Source of the DNA: Liquorilactobacillus aquaticus DSM 21051
GTDB taxonomy: Bacteria > Bacillota > Bacilli > Lactobacillales > Lactobacillaceae
Assembly (NCBI RefSeq): GCF_001436755.1
Contig: NZ_AYZD01000015.1
Span: forward strand, 148,262-212,261
Length of the DNA: 64,000 nucleotides
Reading direction: 5' to 3'
Each line of letters starts with the position of its first letter. Within the stretch, counting starts at the first letter, position 1. The translations under genes and the position numbers were made by a program. The notes below the pieces were generated by a model. That model was not told where the DNA came from. It saw only the letters and a list, made by a program, of their open reading frames with translations, and did no database searches. This document shows positions 57,554-64,000 of the stretch, piece by piece.

Positions 57554-58220
57554 CTACTTAGGAACAAAACACCATTTGGTAACTTTTCAGCAAATTGTTG
57601 TCACGATGATAGTAACCCTGCTTTTAGGACTCTTGATCGCTATCGTACACATGTACAAAAATGATTATTCGAAAAACTTTATTTTTACAGTTGCCTTACT
57701 ACCGACGATGGTCCAATCAGTAATTATGATCGTTCATGGAAATCTTGGTGCCGGCATCACTGTTGCAGGTGCGTTCAGCTTGGTCCGTTTTAGATCTGCA
57801 CCAGGAAATGCTCGGGAAATGGCAACTATTTTCTTCGCAATGACTGTTGGTTTAGCTACTGGTCGCGGTTACCTGCTTTATGCGGCATTTTTCACCTTTG
57901 TTGTTTCTTTAAGTATGCTGCTATACACTTTCGTCAGTTTTGGCAGTGCTAAACAAAATATGCGCCTATTAAAAATCACATTCCCAGAATCGCTCGATTA
58001 TCAACGCGCGTTCAATAATGTTTTTGAAAAATATACACAGACTAGTCAGCTTGATGCTGTTAAAACTGTCAATCTCGGAACTTTATTCGAAGCGCGCTAT
58101 CGTATTGAGTTAAAAAATGAAGCTAATGAGAAAAATTTTCTGGATGAGCTTCGGCAACTTAACGATAATTTAGAAATTATTTTAACGAGTGACAACTTTG
58201 ATCGCCATGTTTCACTTTAG
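57543..58220 (+). CDS. DUF4956 membrane protein
   Basis: A 225-aa protein with four to five N-terminal helices and a C-terminal cytoplasmic domain (~135-225, starting LLKITFPESLDYQRAF). The family core is visible: GAGITVAGAFSLVRFRSAPG, followed by MATIFFAMTVGLATGRGYL. Its function is unknown. It is consistently linked with VTC-domain genes. Translation is coupled to the VTC gene through an 11-base overlap and AAGGAGG. Confidence 0.9.
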   Translation: MLISYLGTKHHLVTFQQIVVTMIVTLLLGLLIAIVHMYKNDYSKNFIFTVALLPTMVQSVIMIVHGNLGAGITVAGAFSLVRFRSAPGNAREMATIFFAMTVGLATGRGYLLYAAFFTFVVSLSMLLYTFVSFGSAKQNMRLLKITFPESLDYQRAFNNVFEKYTQTSQLDAVKTVNLGTLFEARYRIELKNEANEKNFLDELRQLNDNLEIILTSDNFDRHVSL

Positions 58221-58244
58221 AAATTTAAAAAAGAGGATAACGCA

Positions 58245-59606
58245 ATGAAAAATAAAAACATACCACATTGGTTAATTTTTACGCTTGTTTCGCTTGCGCT
58301 CTTAGTTATTGGCTGCTTACTCTATACGCATCAAGATCGACAACTGCCTCAATCAGCTTCCAGCAATGTTGACTTAGACGTGGTTAAGCTAACAGGATCT
58401 CTTACAGACCTTAAAACACATCAAAAAAAGGTTATTAAATTCCGACTAAAAAAAGCAAATAGCAAGAAAAAGGTCAAAGCTTATGCAAAAATTCGACTTC
58501 AGGGTCAGCATAGTTTGAAATTTCCAGAGAAAAATTATGCTGTAACACTTTACTCTGGTCCTAAATGCAAACATAAGCTTTCTGTAAAATTGCATCCTGG
58601 CTGGAAAAAAAGTTCCAAATATGTTTTAAAGGCTAACTATACCGATGCAACAAGCGTCCGAAACCTTGTAAGTGCTGATCTATGGTCTGATTTTGTTAGC
58701 TCTGATTCAAATCATCCAAAACAGTTGAAAAGTAAAAACAACTACGGTGCTGTCCAAGGATTCCCTGTAACAGTTAAAATCAACGGAAACTATCACGGTT
58801 TATACACCTTGACAACAGCCAAGGGACGTAAGCTCTGGGGAATGTCTAAAAAGGATCCATCGAATATTGCTATACGCTCTAATGGATACAACCGGAATAC
58901 ACTTTTCTATCAATCCCAAGCACGCTTTGATGCAAAAGATTGGCAAGCATTGACTCCTTCTAAATTGTCGAATAAGCAGCAAAAAAGCGTAAATCGTTTT
59001 ATTAATTTTGTTTCGACCTCTTCTGTTCAGCAGTTTAAACAAAATGCTCATGATTATCTAAACATTTCGATATTGATCGACTATTATATCTTTACTAATC
59101 TGACCCACAATCAGGATGGTGCGGGGCGAAATATGATCTATCTAACGAATGATAGTCAGCACTGGTATCCTATTGCCTATGATTTAGATGCTACATGGGG
59201 GCTTTATGAAAATGGAAAAGTACTTTACCCATCTGCCAAACAAGTCCAATATAACTATCCGAATGGTGGAAATTTAAGAAACGGTGAAGGAAACCGACTG
59301 CTGCAATTAGCAGCTGCAGCTTTCCCTCAGGAAATCCAAACTCGCTGGCATTTTTTACGCAAGAAAATTGTTACGACCGATAAAATCAACAAAAAGTTTA
59401 AAGACGCTATGTTAGCTATAGGCGAAAACAATTATCAAGATAATTTTAAAGCTAATTCCAGTATACCTTCCAAGAAAATAACTAATCTTGATCAACTAAC
59501 CAAGTCGGTTAAGCGTCAGATTAACGAAAATGATCAACTGTTTGACAATTTTACCAATAATGTTCATCGAATTGATTTCAGCTACACTGCACCTCTTACT
59601 AAATAA
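58245..59606 (+). CDS. CotH family protein (atypical kinase fold), membrane-anchored
   Basis: A 453-aa protein with an N-terminal signal anchor (WLIFTLVSLALLVIGCLLY) and an extracytoplasmic CotH domain. Seen: KIRLQGQHSLKFPEKNYAV-like start region, the KANYTDATSVRNLVSADLW motif, NGNYHGLYTL, and the kinase-like catalytic segment DYYIFTNLTHNQDGAGRNMI followed by PIAYDLDATWG. CotH of Bacillus phosphorylates spore-coat proteins. Here the target is probably a surface protein or polymer. Fourth gene of the cluster. Confidence 0.88.
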   Translation: MKNKNIPHWLIFTLVSLALLVIGCLLYTHQDRQLPQSASSNVDLDVVKLTGSLTDLKTHQKKVIKFRLKKANSKKKVKAYAKIRLQGQHSLKFPEKNYAVTLYSGPKCKHKLSVKLHPGWKKSSKYVLKANYTDATSVRNLVSADLWSDFVSSDSNHPKQLKSKNNYGAVQGFPVTVKINGNYHGLYTLTTAKGRKLWGMSKKDPSNIAIRSNGYNRNTLFYQSQARFDAKDWQALTPSKLSNKQQKSVNRFINFVSTSSVQQFKQNAHDYLNISILIDYYIFTNLTHNQDGAGRNMIYLTNDSQHWYPIAYDLDATWGLYENGKVLYPSAKQVQYNYPNGGNLRNGEGNRLLQLAAAAFPQEIQTRWHFLRKKIVTTDKINKKFKDAMLAIGENNYQDNFKANSSIPSKKITNLDQLTKSVKRQINENDQLFDNFTNNVHRIDFSYTAPLTK

Positions 59607-59632
59607 TTCTAATAAAGGGAGTCAATTTATAT

Positions 59633-61288
59633 ATGCTTTCAAAATTGCTAAAAAAGGGAGAATACCAGCGACTTAAATTATATCTCTTTTACTTGTTGCT
59701 TAGTTTTTTGATTATGCTGCCACTTCTAACAGTTCCTGGTTTTTTTGGTGGGTGGGATCAAAGCTTTCATCTAAATCGAATTACAGATCTTACAACCAAT
59801 CTGAGACACTTGCATCCAATTAGTTTTATCAATACGACTGGCTTTTCTCAAATTGGCTTAGCCGTTAATACATTTTATCCTTATTTGACTCTTTTACCTT
59901 TTGCATTGCTGCACCTTTTGATTCCAAGCCTGACATTAAGTGTGAATCTTGGGTTAACATTACTGCTTTTTGCCAGTTTTGTCTGTGCACATACTGCTAT
60001 GACTCGCTTTTCACAACTTGTATATCACGATAATTCTTTGCGAAGATCAGTCATCTTTGCAGTCACCTACAGTCTTAGCGGCTATTTTATTTTTAACCTG
60101 CTTGTTCGTTTCGATTTAGGTGAATGCCTTGTCATGATGATTCTGCCTATTTTTGCAGTCGGCTTATATGATATTCTTTTTGGAGAATGGCAACACTGGC
60201 ATTGGTTTGTTTTTTCGACTACCATAATTGCGTACAGCCATGTACTTTCAACTGTCGTTATCGCCTTCACAACAGTGATATTCATTTTAGGTACTTCCTA
60301 CATGATAAATCAGCGCCGTCAGCGCTGGTTGACACTACTCAAATCTTCTATGCTTATTTTAATCAACACACTTTTTTTACTTGTACCGCTCGCTACAACA
60401 GCAGCAAAAGTTAATGTAACTGCGCCTAAGTTAGGTTCGCTCAGCAAACAAGCTATGACTACTTTTTCAGCGATCGTTTTAAGCGCAGGCAATATTATTG
60501 ATCCACGTGAAGCAACGCATGGGGTCAATTTAGGAATTATTATTTTAGCTGCTCTTTTAATCGGAACGTTCGGTTTCAAATATTTGAGCAAAACTGGAAA
60601 AATAATGTATCTTTGTGGAATAATTTTTTTCTTCCTTTGTACAGCTCTTTTTCCATGGCAGTTATTCGATCACACTTCACTTCGAATACTTCAGCATCCT
60701 TGGCGACTGCTTATCTTTGTTAATCTATTTATGTCGGGATGTTTGAGTGATTGGCTCGTTCAACTCAATAAACGAAACTGGCAGCTAATTTGTTTAGCAT
60801 TGATGATTATTGTCACCTTTTCAACCGGCTTAATCTATGCAACTCATACTAAGCTAGGCTATCCAGACAAGCAGCTTAAGAATCTCACAATGCAGACAAA
60901 ATATATGGATTATGAGCCAGTTAAAAGCCAACCATACTTAAAGCGTATCGAGAAACACGAGGGCTATATCAACGGTCAAAAATATTATTTTAATAACAGA
61001 AGATCGCTGCCGGATGGAATGATCTATCGCATCCCCGTAGCTTCACACGAACAAAAGATCGATGTCCCATTTTTAGATTATGGTAACTTGGTAGTATCTG
61101 CACAAAATATAAAACTTTCTAGTCACCGCTCAAAGCGTGGCACTCTTAGTTTTTCAGTACCAGCAGATACTGATAGTGTTGCGATTCATTATCAAGTTCC
61201 AATTAGCTTTAAAATAGCTGCCCTTTTATCTTTTAGCGGAATTTTAGTTTTTTTCTGCATCTGGTTCAAATTTATATTAAAATCATGA
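59633..61288 (+). CDS. Large multispanning membrane protein, YfhO/GT-C-like
   Basis: A 551-aa protein with ~12 helices up to residue ~410, an extracytoplasmic domain and a final helix (FKIAALLSFSGILVFFCIWF). The first loop has FFGGWDQSFHLNRITDLTTN, an Asp-containing GT-C-like loop, and the third helix region has YSLSGYFIFNLLVRFDLGE. This is the membrane family often labelled 6-pyruvoyl-tetrahydropterin synthase-related, a label that does not describe its function. Last gene of the cluster. GGGAG precedes the ATG. Confidence 0.82.
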   Translation: MLSKLLKKGEYQRLKLYLFYLLLSFLIMLPLLTVPGFFGGWDQSFHLNRITDLTTNLRHLHPISFINTTGFSQIGLAVNTFYPYLTLLPFALLHLLIPSLTLSVNLGLTLLLFASFVCAHTAMTRFSQLVYHDNSLRRSVIFAVTYSLSGYFIFNLLVRFDLGECLVMMILPIFAVGLYDILFGEWQHWHWFVFSTTIIAYSHVLSTVVIAFTTVIFILGTSYMINQRRQRWLTLLKSSMLILINTLFLLVPLATTAAKVNVTAPKLGSLSKQAMTTFSAIVLSAGNIIDPREATHGVNLGIIILAALLIGTFGFKYLSKTGKIMYLCGIIFFFLCTALFPWQLFDHTSLRILQHPWRLLIFVNLFMSGCLSDWLVQLNKRNWQLICLALMIIVTFSTGLIYATHTKLGYPDKQLKNLTMQTKYMDYEPVKSQPYLKRIEKHEGYINGQKYYFNNRRSLPDGMIYRIPVASHEQKIDVPFLDYGNLVVSAQNIKLSSHRSKRGTLSFSVPADTDSVAIHYQVPISFKIAALLSFSGILVFFCIWFKFILKS

Positions 61289-61450
61289 AAAATAATTACG
61301 TTGCTAGTCTATTTTTTAACTCTGTGAAGCTGAGCGTAATTTGGAACCCTAAGCAGTAATACAATTTCTAACCATATTAAATTTTGCAAAAACATGCACT
61401 TTTAGGAACTCGGTTGCTCCACTCTTTTCTCCATCATTCTTAACAAAAAA

Positions 61451-61487
61451 ATGCCGGGTCTCAAAATCATAAGCACGGCATTTTTTT
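61451..61487. terminator. Hairpin terminator downstream of the surface cluster
   Basis: ATGCCG pairs with CGGCAT, flanked by A-run and T-run, 160 bases after the last cluster gene. It fits as the cluster terminator. Confidence 0.7.
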
Positions 61488-61631
61488 ATATACCGATAAT
61501 TTTTGCCTTGCTTACACAGATCATCTGTCAAAAAAATAGCACTAATTAACTATGTTCTTTTCTATCATTCAACACAGCAAACTTACTTATATCGTTATTC
61601 GCATCTTCAATTGGAACAATAAATTAAGTAC

Positions 61632-61659
61632 AAAAAACTCCAGCTATTTCTAGCTGGAG
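61632..61659 (-). terminator. Minus-strand terminator without an obvious gene
   Basis: CTCCAGCTA-GAAA-TAGCTGGAG is followed by TTTTTTG on the minus strand. No minus-strand gene lies upstream between 61660 and 61976. The stretch 61289-61976 otherwise holds no gene I can support. Confidence 0.6.
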
Positions 61660-61976
61660 CCCATCAGTTGAATATGCTTGAAAACTATAAAATTCTCAAG
61701 CAGTAATATACTAACAAATATCAGCTCTTTTGTTAAAAATAAAATCTCTAATATGTCAATTTTTAAAAATCTTTATAAATTCATTGAGTCTGTCTAAACA
61801 AGACCCAGTTAAAAAAATTGCAGATTCCAACAAGTTAAGTAACAAGATAAAACAACTAAAATTGCAAGCATAAAATAAACTGGATTTTATTTAAATAAAA
61901 TGAATAAAAAAGTATTAAATATTTTGTAAAACACTTACTTCGTTATATATTTATGGTAGAGGAGGTGCTGATAATC

Positions 61977-62339
61977 ATGGAGGTTAATGTCGAATGTGTA
62001 CGTGATGTATTAAAAATTGTCGCTGACAAACCATTTGGTCAATACATTAATAGCGACAATCTTGGCCTTAGTAATATATATTCTAAAGAATTAATTGAAT
62101 CGACAGTCCAAGCTTTATATGAGAGCAATCTTATTAAGGTTGAAAATGAATATCTTCTAAATTGCGATTTAGATTACTCGATTGGCGAACTTACAAAAGA
62201 AGGTTGCGCTTTGCTAACAAGTCTGAAAGACGATGCGAATTTCAAAAAAATAAAAGATTCTCTTAATCATCACACCAGTCATGTTACTATCAGAGCTCTG
62301 CAACGCTTAGCTGCCAATTACGACAGGCACATTCGTTAG
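61977..62339 (+). CDS. DUF2513-like small protein (winged-helix type)
   Basis: A 120-aa protein: VRDVLKIVADKPFGQ at the start, LIESTVQALYESNLIKVENE, then IGELTKEGCALLTSLKDD and a KIKDSLNHH helix. The pattern (short HTH, a hydrophobic middle turn, LT-EG-x-LL) is that of DUF2513 proteins found in phages and mobile regions. It may be an accessory regulator. The ATG at 61977 follows GAGGAGG. It is isolated. Confidence 0.65.
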   Translation: MEVNVECVRDVLKIVADKPFGQYINSDNLGLSNIYSKELIESTVQALYESNLIKVENEYLLNCDLDYSIGELTKEGCALLTSLKDDANFKKIKDSLNHHTSHVTIRALQRLAANYDRHIR

Positions 62340-62382
62340 ATACATCTAATTAATCAAAAATAGTACTCGAATCATATGTTTA

Positions 62383-62411
62383 TTGACAAAAAATTAAGAA
62401 CTGACTACTTG
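62383..62411 (+). promoter_or_regulatory. Possible promoter of a small RNA
   Basis: TTGACA (62383-62388), 17 bases, TACTTG (62406-62411). The -10 is poor. A hairpin follows (62404-62436), and a terminator at 62515-62555. No protein-coding frame lies between. Confidence 0.35.
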
Positions 62412-62514
62412 CTAAACAAGCATGTCCTTGGTAGTTCATGTACATTTGAGGTAGTTTTAACTTATAGAGAATTTTTTCCTATCTTATTAATTAATTGATT
62501 TATGATCTTGAGTT

Positions 62515-62555
62515 GATCTCGATTCCAGCAACTATCTTTGGATCGAGATCTTTTT
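62515..62555 (+). terminator. Terminator in the 62340-62723 spacer
   Basis: GATCTCGAT and ATCGAGATC pair across ~18 bases, followed by TTTTTG. It could end the DUF2513 transcript or a small RNA. Confidence 0.75.
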
Positions 62556-62648
62556 GTTTGATTGATATTAATTTTCTTGAAAAACTGATGCCTTTTGCAG
62601 TCTTTATTTCTCTTACCCTTTTTTAAACATATTAAATAAAAAAATAAC

Positions 62649-62662
62649 TTATCATATGATAA
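62649..62662. promoter_or_regulatory. Palindrome TTATCATATGATAA in the promoter of the 71-aa gene
   Basis: A perfect 14-base palindrome overlaps a weak -35 (TGATAA, 62657-62662). The -10 TATACT is at 62680-62685. A repressor operator is likely. Confidence 0.5.
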
Positions 62663-62723
62663 ATTAAAAATAAATTCTGTATACTATCCTTTGTTTTTAT
62701 ATGATGAAAGGAGCTTTTATACC

Positions 62724-62939
62724 ATGATCAATAAAGTCCGTTTCTCAAAGAAGACTGTTATCCTAATACTTATTGCCCTTCTTTTAATTGCCACAAGTGG
62801 TGCTACTGGCTATTTTCTAGGCGCCAAAAATACACAGGCAGGTATAGGTTCTGGCCAAAATATGAGTGGTAAGAAAAGTATGCCTAAAGGAGGAAAAATG
62901 CCAGCAGGTAAACCCTCTGGGAACGGCTTCAAAAAATAA
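62724..62939 (+). CDS. Small membrane-anchored Gly/Lys-rich protein (71 aa)
   Basis: The protein has one N-terminal transmembrane/signal helix (TVILILIALLLIATSGATG) and a low-complexity outer tail rich in Gly, Lys, Met and Ser (GQNMSGKKSMPKGGKMPAGK). I do not recognise it. It has a strong ribosome site (AAAGGAG), its own promoter with a palindromic operator, and a terminator at 62950-62981, so it is a self-contained regulated gene. A short secreted Met/Lys tail could bind metals or wall polymers (inference). Confidence 0.72.
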   Translation: MINKVRFSKKTVILILIALLLIATSGATGYFLGAKNTQAGIGSGQNMSGKKSMPKGGKMPAGKPSGNGFKK

Positions 62940-62949
62940 TCACAAAGTA

Positions 62950-62981
62950 AAAAACGTCATTAACATCGATGACGTTTTTTT
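62950..62981 (+). terminator. Terminator after the 71-aa gene
   Basis: AAAACGTCAT pairs with ATGACGTTTT, followed by T's. Confidence 0.85.
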
Positions 62982-63123
62982 ATAAGTTATTTGGTTGAAA
63001 ATTTTGTACCGCTTTTCAATTACTTATATTTGCCCTTTTTGTCTTGATTTACCCAACATCAAAATTATTATAGGCTTTTAGTGCTGTCTAACCGTTACTG
63101 TGACAACAGCTGTTTAACCTGTT

Positions 63124-63628
63124 TTATAAATTTCTTTCTTCTAAATACCACTCTTCGGTCACACCTATATAATCACATATTTGGTTTATTCGTTTCTCGG
63201 TATTTTTAGTGTCAGCAGCTTTTCCAGTAATCAATCGATTAACATGTGGTAGTTCCATCTTTGCACCTGCGAATGCTTTAAGAAGGGCTTTTTCGAAGGT
63301 GTGATCACTCCCCATGACCTCGCCAGTCGACTTCATCTCTGGTCCAAGGTAGCTATCAACATCCTCCAATTTACTGAATGAGAAGACTGGAGCTTTGACA
63401 TGAATTGATTTGCTTTCAGGATATAAACCAGATTCATAACCTAAATCAGCTAAAGATTTTCCTAAGATGACCTTCGTTGCCACCTGTGCCATCTCAATCC
63501 CAGTAATCTTGCTATGGATTGGATAATCCAAAATGTCTTGCTACATCGGTCTGCGACCTAGGTTCTAAACCTAACCGCTTGTTGCGTTTTAATCCTATTA
63601 CAACCAATTCTTCTAATTCTCTCGCCAT
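63124..63628 (-). pseudogene. XRE-like HTH regulator gene split by a carB fragment
   Basis: On the minus strand an ATG at 63628 (after GGAG) opens MARELEELVVIGLKRNKRLG and ends in RSQTDVARHFGLSNP, then TAG at 63512. The matching second half, HVNRLITGKAADTKNTEKR then INQICDYIGVTEEWYLE, runs 63246-63124 in another frame. Joined at P-H the two halves make a ~78-aa HTH protein. Between them lies carB-derived DNA. The gene is therefore interrupted. Confidence 0.75.
63247..63528 (-). pseudogene. Internal fragment of carbamoyl-phosphate synthase large subunit gene
   Basis: About 93 codons match CarB: PIHSKITGIEMAQVATKVIL, GYESGLYPESKSIHVKAPV, then PEMKSTGEVMGSDHTFEKAL. These are the sequences just before the C-terminal allosteric domain. 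Both ends of carB are missing. The open frame runs from 63531 into the HTH gene's second half, forming a chimeric frame of 135 codons. Confidence 0.85.
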
Positions 63629-63933
63629 TACTATCCACTCCTAAATATCTTTCTCATGCTTCAAACGCAGTAAAACTATTTTAAGCGTTGGAAAGGTATT
63701 ATATTTAAAAAAATAAAATTACGCAAAAAATACACCTATTAATTTTCTAATAAACATATGAGCGTCTATCATTTAACAGACTATTGTATCTCAAATACCC
63801 TGACTGAATATAATATAATCCATTAGAAAACTTCAATAATTATTAATTTAATTTTCCCAGAATAACCAATAATACTTCGTTTTGCCTAAAACATCCAAGA
63901 CATTTTATCAAAATACTGATCTCTAATGTTTTC

Positions 63934-63973
63934 TTGCATATTAGTAACCCTCTATCCTAGAGACTGCTATACT
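63934..63973 (+). promoter_or_regulatory. Promoter of a gene starting beyond the window
   Basis: TTGCAT (63934-63939) lies 28 bases before an extended -10, TGCTATACT (63965-63973). GAAAGGAAG follows close to the window end. A plus-strand gene probably starts just after 64000. The rest of 63629-63933 is AT-rich with no gene. Confidence 0.45.
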
Positions 63974-64000
63974 TTAATTGTACAGAAAGGAAGTCTTTTT

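Noticed and set aside
59633-61288. 6-pyruvoyl-tetrahydropterin synthase function
   Set aside because: The protein is a 12-helix membrane protein; the name is only a database domain label.
61349-61531. A 60-codon minus-strand frame
   Set aside because: It runs through the hairpin terminator at 61451-61487, has no ribosome site and resembles no protein.

Overview
The window is low-GC Firmicutes DNA, most likely from a Lactobacillaceae member (by protein similarity I lean to the Ligilactobacillus/Liquorilactobacillus group; this is inference). Evidence: the rpsB-tsf-pyrH-frr-uppS-cdsA-rseP-proS-polC and rimP-nusA-ylxR-ylxQ-infB blocks in Bacillus-like order, a PolC-type replicase, a lactobacillus-type D-lactate dehydrogenase, mevalonate-pathway MvaS, and an L27 with the short leader removed by Prp. 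Strong GGAGG ribosome sites are frequent, and so are GTG and TTG starts.

Layout. 1-15600 (minus strand): translation and envelope housekeeping genes from rpsB down to infB. 15600-30600 (mostly minus): D-LDH, a trmN6-like/GIY-YIG pair, plsC, a lexA/ynzC/yneF SOS neighbourhood, recN-argR-tlyA-ispA-xseB-xseA-folD, nusB-asp23-efp-pepQ, rplU-prp-rpmA and tRNA-Arg(UCU). 30600-36200: less conserved DNA with two tiny membrane peptides, a decayed cell-wall-repeat gene, a three-gene operon of unknown function, mvaS, a YbjQ-type protein and an ABM-fold protein. 36277-40894: a compact six-gene minus-strand operon encoding an AMP-forming acyl ligase, thiolase, two hot-dog proteins, an SDR and a FabK-like enoyl reductase. 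This is formally a complete CoA-based carbon-chain elongation cycle and is the most interesting locus. 41250-53168: accessory genes (GT4 glycosyltransferase, MarR regulator, GH13 alpha-1,6-glucosidase with twin LacI-type operators, YhgE-like membrane protein, a broken gene, SDR, sugar porter, GadC-like permease, secreted GH3 enzyme). 54172-61288: a five-gene plus-strand cluster (YfhO-like, VTC-domain, DUF4956, CotH and a second large multispanning protein), probably building or decorating a surface polymer. 61289-64000: small accessory genes, candidate small-RNA signals and an XRE-like regulator gene split by a fragment of carB.

How the genes work together. The housekeeping blocks supply ribosomes, lipid carriers (uppS, ispA, mvaS), phospholipid precursors (cdsA, plsC) and DNA repair (lexA, recN, xseAB). 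The acyl operon has its own promoter overlapped by three GTTAACTT repeats and lies divergent from a glycosyltransferase. It contains no acyl carrier protein, so its intermediates are probably CoA esters. No insertion sequence, CRISPR array, rRNA or prophage was seen. Several genes are decayed (31070-31192, 46617-47431, 53494-53676, 63124-63628).
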